Source: Lycocorax pyrrhopterus obiensis | Taxonomy: Eukaryota; Chordata; Aves; Passeriformes; Paradisaeidae | Assembly: GCA_014706295.1 (NCBI GenBank) | Contig: JACSVZ010000001.1 | Span: 115,269,111-115,333,110, forward strand | Reading direction: 5' to 3' | DNA: 64,000 nt | Shown here: positions 45,851 through 60,100 of the stretch, piece after piece | Layout of the letters: each line of letters opens with the position of its first letter | Numbering within the stretch: the stretch's first letter is position 1 | The notes under the pieces: model-generated | What the model was told of the DNA's origin: nothing | Databases searched by the model: none | Seen by the model: the letters and a program-made list of their open reading frames with translations, nothing else | Translations under genes and position numbers: made by a program

Positions 45851-47784
45851 GGAGTTGGTCTGGGAGACTTGGTGAAAGGATGTAGGGCAGCAGATGAACC
45901 AAACTGGTGCAGGTTATATCCTGCAAAGGCCACAGCAATGGAATTTCAGGATGATGTCCTGTAAGTTATATGTGAAGCCTGGGCCAGCCGTATCTGTAGT
46001 GAGTGACTCCTCAGTGGTGATAGTTTGCAGTGTTTGCATTGTATTTCCTACCGGGAAACTCTGTCACAGCAAGTAGGCCAAAGTGAGCCCTGTGAGGCTG
46101 GAAAGATGGCAATAAGCCAAAGATTTATTCCTATATAAATTGAGAGAGATGAGTTTGAAATATTAAAATTCTTCAGGCAAGTGTATTTCCTTCTAATTCA
46201 GTCCCTTACTATGAAAATGTAGGATTTTTTTTTTCTCTGAAGCAAATGAAAAGTGTATCAAAGCTGTCGCTGTCTCTCAGTTTGAGATATAACTTCTTTT
46301 TTCAGACTCAACCATTTTCTTGTTTCGTTGTCAGCTACCTGATAACTTCTATTCCTGCCAATCTCCAGTCCCCTGGCATATCAAGCTATCTTTGTTTTTG
46401 ATGAACAAGGCTGGTGACTGGGGTGTGATCATGCCACCTTCTGTTCATGGAGTTTCCAGGTAACAGTCCTGTGAGTGATAGAGCAAACTGATTAGCTTTA
46501 AAGGACAGTTCTGAGAGTACCCAAAGGTCACTTCTTTCTCCATGTAGAGCACTCTGGGAAGTGGTATGTGGTTAGAATTAATGCCAGGATATTAAAAAAA
46601 GTGGGTATGGAAAGGCAAAACCCAAAGACTATATATTTTATAAAACACAGCAATTTGGATCACAGCAGGGCTTGCATTATGATTAGAGTGTTTCAGAAGG
46701 CTGATAGGACTGCAAAGACTAATTGATATTTTAATTAGACAAAACTAAATGAACTACAGGTGTCATCTGAGATATAAGAAGTTTACGGAAGATTTCTTTT
46801 ATTCTTAACCGTTTAGAGATTTCAGAGATGTTCAGAGATGTATGAATTCTGGCGGTTATCCCTGGGGAGACATTCTCATGTTCAAGCTTTTTTTTTCCCT
46901 TAATACTCTCTAGTCACCCTGCTTATTTGTCTTGAATATTAAACAAGTGCCTCTTAGGGATTATCACTCAGCAGCCTTAGCTGGATCAAAACTGTCTAGA
47001 CTATGACAATGAACTGTATCTATCTTTTGAGATTTAGTCTTTGTTTTTTTCTGCCTTTTTTTTTTTCTGTTGCAGTTTCAATGCAATGCCTTTTTTATTC
47101 AGGTAGATTGCTCAGGAACAATGAAAAGCAATATAGAGCTGCCATAGAATTCCCAACTTGTTCATTCTTTTCCTCTTTTATGATGTTGTCTAAGCCAGTG
47201 AGGTGGCTTTAGTCACAACCTTTGACACAAGTGTTCTCAAGCGTAAAACAACACCAGCAAATAGTGTTTACAATGGGATCCACTCACTTCTTACTGCTCT
47301 TTCTGATGCCTTCTGACTCAAGCAGTATAGCACATAAAGCTGGGAGTTGCTGCCCTCCAGACTAATCAGGCTAAAGACTTACCAGGATTGCTGCAAAGTT
47401 CAGTGCAGGGCTTCCCTAGACATCCATTCCTTACTGAATACCATGTTTGGTTTGGGTAGGTTTTAAATCATGGTGAATACTCAGCATCTGTTTTAGAAGA
47501 GGGAAAATCAGCAGTAAGATGGTCTTGTACTCAGAAAAGCTGTTCAGTCATGTTAGGCTCTGAATGCAATAGCTTATATTTTTCAATTAAGTTGGACCAA
47601 TGTGTTTAAGCAAAATGTGCACTTTTCCCCCAAAAGTGTAGCCTTATGCCATATATCTGGAGAGGTATGAAGACATTTTGGTGTCATGTGCATTCACATC
47701 TTTAAAACCTGAATGTGACGCATAAATTATGTTCTTGGACTTGTCTGTTCCATCTTCAACTTGTGTCTTCAGGAATGCTATGTG
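45851..47784. other. Unique noncoding DNA
   Basis: AT-rich, no element recognised. T runs occur near 46226 and 47063. Confidence 0.5.
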
Positions 47785-48042
47785 TATCATAGAAAGTGTT
47801 GACTTGGAAGGTGCCTTTGAAGACCATTTAGTTCCAACCTTCCACCAGCCAATAGTCCAGCCTGCTTGAAGCCTCCTTCACCTCTCTTGTAGGCCTCCTG
47901 TAGGTTCTAGAAGGCTGCTATAAGGTCTCCTCAGAGCCTTTTCTTCAGGCTGAAGAAATCCAATTCTCTTAAGCTGGAGAGATGCTCTCACAAGAGAGGA
48001 GTTCCATCCCCCGAAGCATTTTCTGGCCCTCCTCTGGCTTAG
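47785..48042 (-). mobile_element. CR1 LINE 3' fragment, reverse orientation, diverged
   Basis: Starts with a worn terminal 'atcatagaaagtgttgact', then 'ttggaaggtgcctttgaaga', 'ccatttagttccaaccttcc' and 'ataaggtctcctcagagcct', ending with 'tctggccctcctctggct'. The octamers are reduced to one, so it is older than the copy at 9104. Confidence 0.88.
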
Positions 48043-50006
48043 CCACTTCCACTTGTGGGGTCTGAATTATTCCTGGATGAATGAATGACTTTGGTATTTC
48101 CTTCAGTTTCTATGAAACTGTGTGAGCTGTTTATTCACTGTACTTTCTTCTCTCCCTTATTGTATATTATCTGTTGTTACAGCTTAATGCATTTGTTGAT
48201 TGCTCAAAACAGCATGACAAACACTTGGCATCCTCACAGATTTTTGTCTTCAGCTATTCTGTTTATGTTCCGGTGTGACTGGTCTTCTTGGTCATATAAT
48301 ATTGTATATTCTTGCCAATTTCCCAATTAAAATGGTGTAAACTGAAAAAAAAGTAAAATTCCAAATAACTTTGGCAGATTTTCTTAATGAATGCTTTTTT
48401 TTCTATGAATGGTCCTAAAACATGAGAGTAAGTTTTTTCTATCTACCCTAAAAATGTAGTCACTGTTAAAAAAACCCAAATAACATATCAAAAGACCAAG
48501 AAAAAAGTTTGGATCAAGAATCTACTACTAGAGTTTGTGTTTGTTCATTCTCATCTACAGTTTCTCAAACCTGTGTCAGATCTTTTTCATACTGGTAGAA
48601 GCATCTAATTAAGAACTAAGTACAGAAGTGACCAGCGGGTCTCTCTGTTTCATGTGTTTCTTTATTTCTGGACAATTGGGTTTTGGGAGGGAAAAAATGA
48701 GGTATCTTTTCAAAATCATGTGTGTTCTGTGTCCCAGGGTCCAGGGTGCCCACCCCAAAAGAATAAAAGTACAGTTTCCAGAATAACCCTACGGAGTTTC
48801 CTTGTCCTTTTGCCTTTGACAGAAAAAACAGAAAAGCAAGCCCCAAAAAACTTGATCGCAGACATTCAGTTCTACTTGGGTTGCCACCCTTATCCAGTCC
48901 TGTCAGTAGTAAAGTGCCCTTCTTATTTGCAGCTCCTCTCAGAAAAATTCATGGTAATGTTTAGTCTTGAGAGCAGAAAAAGCTGTCGATTGTGGGGTTG
49001 TTTTTTTGTGCATCTCTACATGTTCTGAATGAAATGCCTTGAAATGGCTTCATTTTTGGAAAGGGCTAAGCACCCACTGTTTGGTATGCAGGGTGCCTTT
49101 TAAGATCTAATAATGGACAAGCAAAAGAAATTTATTTGTAGAGATCTCAAATGGAAAACAATGTGTACTGAGAAAGGATTAACACAGTAATAACCAGATC
49201 TTGATTGTGATGTAACAGTGTGAGATTTGATGTTACTGCATGGTGATACACTTCATCTCTGGTCTTCAGCAGGGAATTTTTAATCAAAAATTACCCCTGT
49301 GAATTCTTAACAGGAAAGAAATGTCATTTGCAGTGGGCTGATGGTGTTGCTTAGTAGTGGAAAGTGGCTCTAATTCCAAGGACACTGATTAAACTCTTTT
49401 GGAAGAGGAACAAATTGGGACAGAATCACCTTGAAATCTGTGATACTGATATTAACACATACCTGCACAAGTAGACTCATGTGAAAAGTACATGTAAGCA
49501 ATGCTGTGGACACAGAAAATGACTAATTGTTGTTATATTGGCTTCAATCAACTTGATTATAATGGAGGTAGCATGTGAAGTGAAGCAGTGTAGTCAGTGC
49601 TTATTCATTACCACAGGACTGAAAGTGCACAGGACTTGAGAGATCAAGAGGATCTTTGAATTTTGCTTAATACCTCGTTGCAATCATATGTTACATAAAA
49701 ATGCCTTCTATATATATTAAAATAGTATATAGTTAATACTGTGTAATGGCAATAGTTCATGTAGTAATGTGAAAGCTTATGTATAACTACAATGAAGACT
49801 ATAACTTAACCTTCAGTTATTGCCATGGTTTGGTCAGGATAAGCAAAACCACAAGAAATAATCCATAAAATACAGGAATTTAAATTTTTTTTCCAGAGCA
49901 CTGACTAATCTAAACATATAATTAAATGTCACCCTTACATTGTTTAATAATTGAAAAAGTGGTAGATTCAGATTGCAAATAAAGAAAAAAAACACTACAA
50001 AATAGT
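48043..50006. other. Unique noncoding DNA
   Basis: AT-rich sequence between two CR1 fragments with nothing identified. A 124-codon + strand frame at 48654-49028 has no support. Confidence 0.5.
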
Positions 50007-50195
50007 GCAGGACACTGGAAGAGATTGCCCTGAGAATTTGTGGATGTTCCATGATTGAACTGTTCAAGCTCAGTTTGTATGGGACTTTGAGCAACCTGAT
50101 CTACTGCAAGATGTCCCTGCCCACAGCAGGGAGATGGGATAGATGATCCTAAAGGTCTCTTCCAACCTTAACCATAAAATAGCTTTATAATTTTA
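50007..50195 (+). mobile_element. CR1 LINE 3' tail
   Basis: 'gcaggacactggaagagatt', 'gccctgagaatttgtggatg', 'tgttcaagctcagtttgtat', 'gagcaacctgatctactgca', 'gatgatcctaaaggtctctt' and 'ccaaccttaaccataaaata' match the last 190 bp of CR1. The terminal octamers have decayed to 'agctttataatt'. Confidence 0.9.
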
Positions 50196-50762
50196 AGGGA
50201 AAAAAGACCCTTTGAAATGTAATCTTTAAATGTTTTTACTCTTTGATGCTAAAGTATAGGTTATAAATAACTGCTTATGATAAAGTCAGTATTCTGTAGG
50301 GTAGATATTTACTATAAAAAAGATTTCTTTCAAAGCTACTCTTAAATTTGATGTTGCTAATACCAAATTTAATGCTGTGCTATTGTGTTACTCACATGAT
50401 TGCCAGTGAAACAGAGCTCTTGCACCCTGCCATTTGTGCTGCTGTGTTATAGCAGTGCACCTGAGTGTTTATCCATTTGTTTCTGAAACATTTATGCATC
50501 TTCATGATTATTGTTGGTGGCATTACAATCATTGAGCGCAGACAAAGTTATTCAGCACCTGCTTTAGTAAAAGTCTGTTTTCAGTTCTTTGGATCTTTGC
50601 CAGCCTGCAGCCATTTACACTTCAGTCTTGCCTGGCAGGCATAAGTCTCAGGTAGTTTCTAAGACAGGGAGAAAAAGCAGGAAGAAAAAAGGCAGTTTAA
50701 AAATGTAATTAACACTTGACCAGCTTTCTTTAGATTTAGGAAGTGAATGCTGTCCTAAATTA
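50196..50762. other. Unique noncoding DNA
   Basis: Nothing recognised between the CR1 tail and the TA/TG microsatellite. Confidence 0.5.
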
Positions 50763-50837
50763 AATATATATATCCATCTATCCATATGTGTTTGGGTGGA
50801 TATGTATGGATGTGTGTGTATATATCTCTATATATTT
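50763..50837. repeat. Degenerate TA/TG/ATCC microsatellite region
   Basis: Alternating (TA)n, (ATCC/ATCT)n, (TGGA)n and (TG)n stretches. A mixed simple repeat that is likely to vary in length. Confidence 0.85.
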
Positions 50838-53800
50838 TTCTGTTAAGTTGAAACCTAGAATTGATGGGCAAACCTGAATGGCTGTTCCAATCTGCTGTGT
50901 GAAGAGCAGCTATTCTTAGAGCTTGGTAATTAAGATCTAATCATTTTGTCATTATCCAGGTACATTACCTGTGGGTGTTGGGGATTTCTTCTTGGCGTGT
51001 TCCCCTATTTTGTTTTTTCCTGCAGGGGTAAATTAGGAATAAAGGAGCAGAGGTCTACTCTCAGGCCTTTACTGTGAGATCTAATTCCTGTATATTAAGC
51101 AATCCTTGAGTTACAGTTTAATATAGGGGTAAGAGTTTTCTGGTTAACATTATGTTCTCTGTGAACAGTTCCATATTTTGTTAGCTCTCACCATTTTCAT
51201 TGTAGTAGCCTGCACCCTTTTCAAGTTCTACTTCAGGTCTGCCAGGAGGGGGTAAAATAAACACACAGACTGTAGAGGTCTGGCAACTGTGAGCCCATGA
51301 GAAATCTTTTGGGAACAAAAAGGCAATGTGGACATAAATCAGGTGATGAGATGGGCTTAGTGCACCCAAAGATGCCCTGGACTTCCAGATGCCTGCAACC
51401 AGAGCAAATGTGTCCTCATTTGGAAAATATCAGTACCAAAAGATCAAGTAATATTAAAAGACAGGACCAGAGAAGTATTGGAGATGGGGCATTATCTCAG
51501 ACCTCAGAGTTTGAGTTAATGCTGTTTCTGCATTGCCACTGGACATCTGGGTAGTAAATACTGCTGTGAGGGAGGAGTCATCCCTTAGGTAATGCTGGCC
51601 TGCAAAAGAGAACAGCTCACTTGTGAGGTAATAGAACAAGCACTGCCTGTGCCCAGGATTTCAAAGTTTTACATGTGTTGAATATAATGCTGAAATAAAC
51701 AGTGAGAACAGCAGCCGGGAGGGTAAAAGCAGGCTGAAAAAGGTTTTCAGGAGAAATCAACAGTGAGGGGAAAGCAAACACAGAGGAAGAAATTACATGC
51801 AGGTCAATTCTAATATATCACTGAGATGTAATTCCTATTGCTGTTGTTAAAGTAGAATTTTATATTGTACTTGGTGGTTATTTTACCATGTTCCTCTCTC
51901 TCCTGCAATGAATAGATTATTTTTTTTATTGTTTTAAAGCAGGGTGTTTGTCAAAGGATAGTCCTTCTGTGAATTTTTTCAGGGACTCTAATAAGAGATC
52001 ACTATCTAATTAATTTCCCGCTCTGTGACTGGATGTTTTTTGTGTTTAGCTATTAGTATTCAGCTGTCTAAACAGGCTTTACTCACAATTACAATATTCC
52101 TCAAAGATATTGCTTCCAGTCACCATTTGTGTGCCAAATTACCAGTGTTATTTTGGAGCCTGAGGTGCAGTAAGATGCAGTTGTCATATGTTCTTGTAGT
52201 TTGTGCAGATGCTGTCCTGCCTTGCTCTAATTAGGGATGCACAGAGTGAGACAGTGAGTGTTCACAAGCCTGACTGAGTTTTAGAGCTCTTAAGTATTTG
52301 ACAATTTTGTGGTGGATTTTGGTTTGCTTTTCCTTGAGGAACAAAAATTTCCCAACCCCTTTCATTGATGGTTGTTTCTCGGAATAGGCATTGTCCTCGT
52401 CACCATCATCCAGGACTGGAGCTTTATTGCCTCTGTGTGTCTTGAAGCATTGGTCATTCTTATTTTGGACTCTTCAGTCAAAATTAGAGAAAAAACACTC
52501 CTCTGTCCTTATTCTGTTGCATTATTGTATCAAAAAGCTTTGAGATCTGTATACTGGCCTGATATTTCCCCATTGACTTCCAAAGAGTAATTGATCCGTA
52601 GCTGTCTAATTTGCAGGTTTTCTGCAGGTCATGCTACATCTGTCTTGGTTCATTTTATGTATATTCTAGGTCCTAAACATTAGGTTCCTTCTGAATTCTC
52701 TTTTGAGTATGTAATGGCTGAATGAGTGTGTTTAATAGTTATGCTTTAGGGCTTGAACTCTCTTGCTCAGTGACTACCGTTAAAGTCTAATAAATAAATC
52801 TCTAATACCATTGTACGGTTAGGGATGATGTTATTGCTTTAACTGTACCACTCTTTTTGTGGTGATAACATAATAATGTTCATAACATGATTAAACAAAT
52901 ACATCTTCATCCCTTGTCTGCACACATTCACTATTTTATTGTTCCTCCTTACAGAATTATTTGTTGCCAGCTCTGTTTCAGGCCCCTCCATTGCCAGAGC
53001 TGCACATGACTCAATATCATGAACTCTTTGCTACTGAATTCTCAGCCATTCTACCTGCATGAAAGTTCTCATTATTTATAAGGAAGCTGATAGCTTTCAG
53101 CTTTTTGTCCTAACTTGAGTGTATCACATTGGCTAAGTCAACTTTTCACTACCTTGTGGGTGTTATGACCTCCAGAGTAGCACGAATCTCAAGAACCTCC
53201 ACTATCTTTTATTCATTCTCTTTAGGTTTCCTGCATTAGTGGAGCTGTGGGGAGAGTGCCAGGGGAAAGAGAAAAGTTAATTTGTTTTAGTAACTGAAAC
53301 TTGTCAAGTTTTCAGGAACGTGGGGATTGATATTTCCTGTTCCAAAAAGAAAAGAACAAACCAGAAGCATTCAACCTCTTTCTTTTGCAAACAGCACCTG
53401 TTATGCTGCAAAAGTAACGTGAAAACTTCAGACTTTCATGACAGTGTCTCAGATGTTGTTGGTCTAATTTTATAGCAAAATTGGTGGCATCATTGATTAC
53501 CCTCAGGAATGAAACAAATTATTCAGGTAGGAGGTCTGTTGTTTTAAATCTGGAAAGCTCTAAAGGGAAGGAGCTAAGGAAAGGCTATAAAGGAGTGAAA
53601 TTTGCAACAGTTTGTGCTTAGTGGCTTTCCAGAACTCAGCAGCCAAATCAAAAAAGAAAAGGAGATACTCAGTACATTAGAACTGAACAAGGCGATACAA
53701 GCAGAAGGTTGAGAAAGATGTTTAGGGTCACTCTCTGCAGCTGTGGAGATGAGTTGTTGTGTGGTAAAACTTGAGATCATAGTATCTTAATTTATGTCTG

Positions 53801-55768
53801 AAACATGATGCAAGCTCCCCAAACCCAGAACCCCAGTGCATGCCAAGTGCTTAAAAAGCCTTACCTACATCTGAGAGTATAGAATGGTTTGTGCTGACAA
53901 TGTTTTAGTAGTAAGGTAATACCTAGATGTTTATTCTGAACTACAGGCTCAGATTCAGGTGGAAAAAGCCCACCATGCATTTTATGGTCCTGGTGTAATG
54001 ATAATGTCTTCTTGCAACCACGTTTTCTGTTCAACCTGTGACACTGAAGCTTCCACTCTTAATATTTATGGTGGAGTCTTCATCTAGAAATGAAAGCAAA
54101 GAAAGGATGTAAATGATTTGCCAGAAAGATCATCTTCCTGGGAATTAAATCTAGGAGGCTGTTGCAGAGAGGTAGCAGACTTAACATCATTATTCATTTC
54201 CATTTTAGCTGTTAATGATTTTCATTGTTTGTAAGCAGCTGTTTAGGAGATAATGAGAGGAATAGTTGACATGTCTAAATATCTGAAGATCCGCTACAGT
54301 TTTGTCACTCCTTATCAGCATTCCTCTGCTGCTTCTGTCAGACCTGTCAAGCGCTTTCTGGGAAGCTGATGTGAAATGAGGCATGGGCTTCCATGGTTCT
54401 CTGGAACGAAATTTGGCTCTGCCCACTTTATTTCCCTGTCCAGGTGACTTTCTTGCTACTCATGAGCATTAACACGTATTAAATACAACCTTATTTTAAA
54501 CTCAGAGTAGATTATTGGTTTAGAAAAAACACATTACTAGAACTTTCATGGCAAATAACTTTTTTAACATGTCCCAGATACTGCAAGTATCTGCACAGGT
54601 TTTTAACTCCTCTGCTAATAGACTTTACAAAGAGATATTGAATCATAAAATGGTGCTTTCTCTGTAGCTTTGTTCTTTTTTTTTGATGCTGATTTCCACA
54701 CTGACAGTGCTACAATAATATCTTTAACAAAGGGAAACAAAAACCTTGCTATCTTTTTACTCTTCTTGCCCCATGGCTTTTGCTTTTTAGTGTGGATACA
54801 ATTGTGTAACGAAACAAATGTGTTTAAGAAAAGCACATCTAAAGTATGATTTTCTGTAGTATTCTAATCTTTCAAACAGCTTTAGCTCTTGAAACCTAAT
54901 CTTTTGGTCAGTTTTCAATGCAGTTTTCCTACTTGGATTGTGTGCATGTGCAGAGCTTTACCCACTCAGATTGGATGTACACAGACACTTGCAACCAAAC
55001 GGAAATATCTCGGTTGCTAAATTTGCCTGCATGATTGTTTTTCACAGGAAATTGTGTGTGCAAATATCTTGATTAAATTCAGGTTTCTCATGCAAAGTTT
55101 GGAAAATCTGGTGCTGGAAAAAAAGTAAATTTACATTTAAATGCTCTCCTGCTACAAGTTAAATTCCAATTTAGCCTTGTCAACAAAAATTAAGCTTATA
55201 TATACAAAGGGGTAGTCTGGTAGATTTACAGGCAGGTGTGATGCATATGACTTTAAATGTGATGGCAGTTAATGCTGTCTGAATAGGCAGATAATTTTAA
55301 GTTACAGACTTAAGCCTTTGGAACCTGAATGACGTTATTTAAAAGTCGCTAAATTGAGTTTCCCAAGCTTGAGAGGAAAAAGCTGCCTTTGATTAGTGAG
55401 CAGATAATTTTACAGGTGAAATAAATGAGATTTACAACATGTAAAACAAAGCATCAGAACCCAAGTACTTGCAAGAGTCTCTGTGGAAAGCAAGTTACAA
55501 CTTAGCAGGTTGATATCTGGAGGTGAATTTAAGTGTTTGGAACTGAAATATGTTCCTTTACAGGACAATTCAGGTCACCTATTTTATTTAGGCTTTTGGT
55601 ATAAATATCTCTTCACCAATACCTCAAATGCCTATTTTTCTGAAGGGATCTGCCAGGTCCTGTTGCTTCAGTGGTGAGAAACAACAAAAAAACAGATGCC
55701 ACTGAGACAATTTTTTCATAGAAATAATGCTAAAAGGGGAACCGTGATTACTCATCTGTCTCTCTGGC
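50838..55768. other. Unique noncoding DNA
   Basis: About 4.9 kb of AT-rich sequence without a recognised transposable element, RNA gene or supported exon. Open frames do not exceed about 85 codons. Confidence 0.5.
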
Positions 55769-55895
55769 TGTGCTGGTTTGGGCTGGGGTAAAATGAATTT
55801 CCTTCCCAGTGGCTGGAATGGGGCTGTTTTTGGGATTTGTACTAAAAACAGTGTTAATAATACAGAATTCTTATTTCTGAGCAGCACATGGTGAT
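55769..55895 (+). mobile_element. Avian endogenous retrovirus LTR, 5' fragment
   Basis: Begins with an intact LTR start, 'tgtgctggtttgggctgggg', followed by 'aatttccttcccagtggctg', 'gaatggggctgtttttggga', 'tttgtactaaaaacagtgtt' and 'tgagcagcac'. This is the U3 start of the family found in reverse at 38226-38784. It is truncated after about 125 bp. It has no coding potential. Confidence 0.85.
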
Positions 55896-57152
55896 AACTC
55901 TTAATCAGTGCTAACCTGGGCTGAATCCAGTGTGTTCATGTGAAAACCTCCTTTTACTCTTCTGAACAGTCAGGCAGGCAAATGATAATTTGTTTATTTG
56001 GTTATCAACCAAAATGAATTTCTTTTTGAAAACACAAGAGGAAAGAAATACATTCAGATTAACTTCTGCGCAGCTAGTAAGAGTGCAAATATTAGAGCAT
56101 AGTTACACAGGAGAACTAAGTTTCTTTTTTCCTCAAGTACTTGATTTATTTTGGGTACTACACTTTGTCTTGTAGTTGCATTAGGGCCGTTTGTGGCAGG
56201 TTTTATGTTCTGCTTTGCAGACTCGATAGCTCATTTTGCAATAAACCATTGGATGTTTCTATGATAGACAAGAAGAAGCTTGTACATTGCTCTCCCATTT
56301 ACTTCAGTCAGATCAAACCCATTAAATTGGTGACTATGTTAATGTAAATTAGAAAATAGCATATTCTTGTACTTTAAAATAATTATGTCAATAAAATGAT
56401 TAAATCCTAGGAAAAAAAAATGCTGAGATGAGATGATACTATTTGATGACTGAGAAAATTAGGCAGTTGCAAATAGTATTTGAGATTTTCTAATGTGCTA
56501 TATATGTAGATTAATAACACATTTACAGATTGAAAGCAAAGTTATTACATGGACGGAGATTGTCAAGATGAAGCAAAATTCAATACAAATTATATCTTTC
56601 TCAGACTTGCCAGTAAACCAAATGCAAAAATGTTAATGAAGTACTTTTGCCTGGTAACTCCTTCCTGTGTTTTGTATACTGTGAATATATTTTTAAAATT
56701 TGAAATTCATTCTTCCTGCAGGCACAAACCTTTTGGAATTGCTTATCTTCTTGACTTGAAAAGGTGACACAGTGTACCCTAAATAGCACAAGCTGATTAT
56801 TGCCCTCTAATTTGGTAAATTCTTTTGAAGTACCATGAAGGAGGTGTTTTCTGGGAAAAAATCCCTGTGGATGTCTATTGCACCTTATTAAGCCCTCAGT
56901 GGTGTTGGTTGGTTCATGTTGGATGCCTGTTATGTTGGATAAGTTATTAAATGGACAGAGATTTTTTTGTTGATGTCTGGATGCAAGATCATGGATTGCT
57001 GGTATTTCTGTTTATATTTTATCTTGTATTTCTTTTTTGTACTGGAAGAAGTGTGGGTGAATCAAAGAGTTCACTTAAGATACGAGGTACTGAAAATTTT
57101 CTGTAAAGTCCTTCTGACAACGCTAAGGAAAGCACATGAATTGTGGATTGGT
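55896..57152. other. Unique noncoding DNA
   Basis: AT-rich with no element or exon recognised. Confidence 0.5.
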
Positions 57153-57182
57153 GTGGATGGTTACCCCGTGGATGGTTACCCT
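57153..57182. repeat. 15-bp tandem duplication
   Basis: 'gtggatggttacccc' is followed directly by 'gtggatggttaccct', differing only at the last base. A recent local duplication in otherwise unique DNA. Confidence 0.9.
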
Positions 57183-60100
57183 GCACAGCTATTGGAGCAC
57201 TGGGAATTCTGAGCTCAACTAAACTGAAGGAAAAATAAAATTATCATTTTCAATGACAGAGACTTATCAAGACACTGCACTTGTGGTTTGACAACAGCAG
57301 GGAGCGATGGAAGTGATGCCTTTCAAAGAAAAAGAAAGAGAATCAGTGCATGAACCCCAAAAATTGAGTACTTATAGAAATGTATTTCTTAAAAACATTG
57401 TAGGGTACAGAAATTATTCCCTCTGACCTTTGGCATTGTTTTCCTTGGGGCTGGCAGAAGGCACCAAGTGCAGAGCACAGCACGAGATGCTTCCAGTCTA
57501 CTTTAGACTTCTTTTTTTTCTCCCCAGTATCCATCTTTGGCTTGAGAGAGTAAGGATTGCAAAGATTTGATGATGAAAGATAAAAGCATGTTTTCATATG
57601 TACATAATTATTTACAACTTAATACTAAAAAGTGCTGTAAATATAAAAATGCTTATACACCCAAGAAAATCTTAATATATTCTTCTTTCCTTGAATTTTC
57701 TTTGCATTATCAAATAGCTGCATATTTTCTACTTGCTTTTGATCAATTTTGCCAAAACAAAATTAATATAAAGAAATCCTTTGAACTCAAAAAGATCTGA
57801 CAGAGGCTTAGTCTTTCAAATGCTGAATTTTTAATCTATTAATTCTAACACAAAAAGGAATCAGGGAAGACTTTCATTATAAACCCAGAAGCTTGTTTTG
57901 GTCTTTCTTTCCTTTCCGGTTTTATACCAGCAAAAGCTTTTTTTCTTTGACAAATGTTTTCTGAGATAATCTTACTTATAACACCCTGCTGCCAGTTCTG
58001 CCTCCTATATTTTTATAGGACAAAGGAGAGATGAGGATGTTTTAGAGCAAACAAATTTGGCCCTAGCAATTAATTCTAGATTCTGAATCTGCTCCACGAC
58101 AAATGTTTTTAAAGCTGTCATTGCAGCCTAGTCTTGGTGTACTCCTGTGGGTTTTAGGTTTTTTTGTGTTTTGGTGGAGTACTGCCTTTTATTTCTTTGT
58201 GGGTTTTTTTTGGTTGGGAATGACTTATGTGAAGAGATTATTCATTCTGAAAATTCACCTGAGCTCAGATTGCACAGTAATTTGAATTTAGAACTGAAAC
58301 AGCACGTATTTATCGATAAATTGGTATTTTGCAACTTTAAAAATTTGTTAGCCTTTGTGGTATAGGTGTAAAAAGTAGAGGCATTATTTCTCTCAATTCA
58401 CAACTGAAAAAAATAATAGAATTTTCAGTTATTTTCTATGCATGGGGTTTTTTTTAAAATAAAAATCCACATTATTTATAAAGGTAAAACAACACCCTAT
58501 GTTGGGTTTTGTTTGTCTGTCTTCTGTTTTGAGATCAAGGTTCCCGGACTTGTTAGAAGAAAATTCAGTGTTGTACTGCACAGTAGCACAGCCCTGATGT
58601 GTTGCTTTCAGCTGAGGACCTGTTATTTGCTCTTAAGAGATCCTTTCTTATGAATAAGACCTCTGGAATCCGTAAAATGTCATCCACTGGAACTGGGTCT
58701 GTGGTGGCTGTTGGGATTCATGAATCCTGGAGACTTTCTGACACTGCCTGAGCTGCTCTGTCAGCAGGTTAAACTTGGACACACATTCGTCTTGGGCTCA
58801 GCCCTGTTGTGTTTGGGTGTGCAGAAAATACTGTAACGTGCCTTTAGGGTCAGGGGGTTTTAGACAGTGATGAATTTCAGCTCTGGACTCCTTGGGAGCT
58901 GTGGGTTTATCCCTGGTCATGCCAGGGATGGATAATTCTCAAAAACAGGTGTAGGTATTAAACAGCATGAAAGAAACAGCCTAAAAAGGTGGAATGGAGC
59001 AAGGTTTCATAGGAAGCCTGGGGTGTCCCAGTCAGGTTCTTGGCACCAGAGCAGACCCACCTTCTGTGACAGGAAAGGTGGAGAAAAGTCTCCTCCCTCA
59101 GGCAAATCTTTGGCCATACTGGAAGTTGATGGGAGCAGAGCTATTAAAATTAGTGGTGGGGCACAAGATTAACCAGTGCTTAGAAAAGAGTATGAAGTTT
59201 GGATTTTTTTCTTCCACTTTCACAAAAAACTGGTACAGACACAGTTCATTGAGTAGGGATTGTGTTGGGTCAGGTAGGCACATGGAGAGGAAGATGCTGT
59301 GTGACAAAAGGAGTTTCTTTTTGGCAGATACTGTAGAGGATGTGGGGAAAAATTTGGGTAAAACCAGAAACAAGAATGTTTTACAACACTGACTTAAGTA
59401 GTATTTCGTGGGTTAGGTGAATACCAACGAAAAGTGAAAAGGAATGAAACTGACACCACATTACATTCCTGAATGTGAATTCCTATGGGAATCTGTGGAG
59501 GTGCTTGCTTCCTATTTACAAATAGCTACAGAGTCCTGGCTCCAAAAAAAACCCCCAAGACCAAAACCAACAACAACACAAAACTAAAACAAAAAACCCT
59601 CAGGTATTGCAATGACAAAAAGGCTGTCACATGGATTTATGTTCTGGAGTTTTGCATTATTCATAGAGGAACAAGGCATGAAAAAGGAACATATGATTAA
59701 CTGTAAACAGAGCAGCTGATAACTATTAACAAGCTGATTATTTAGAGTGGTTTAATAGGTACTTACTCGTTCCACAATACTGTTGCTTATAAAAAAAAGG
59801 GATTTAGAGTACACCTAGCAAATGTCACATTAGTAATACTATAACGGGACGTATAAAACTTCACACTTCATTCATTTTCCAAATTGAAGTCAGATAATGC
59901 TCATAGTCTGGAGAGTGACTAAATGTTTAAAGCAGGTTATTTTATAGAGCTTTGGAAGTCACATGGGCAGTCCAGTCATTCTGTGTATGAAATTCAGCTG
60001 TTGCTGAACTGAAATATTGCAGCTAATCGTGGGCTGTTAATCTGGTACCTGACTCTTAGAGATTACATGAACTCCTAGGAAGAAGGTCAGTGCAAAGGCC

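Noticed and set aside
58994..59392. 132-codon + strand open frame
   Set aside because: No domain or splice support; the opposite strand is also open over most of it.
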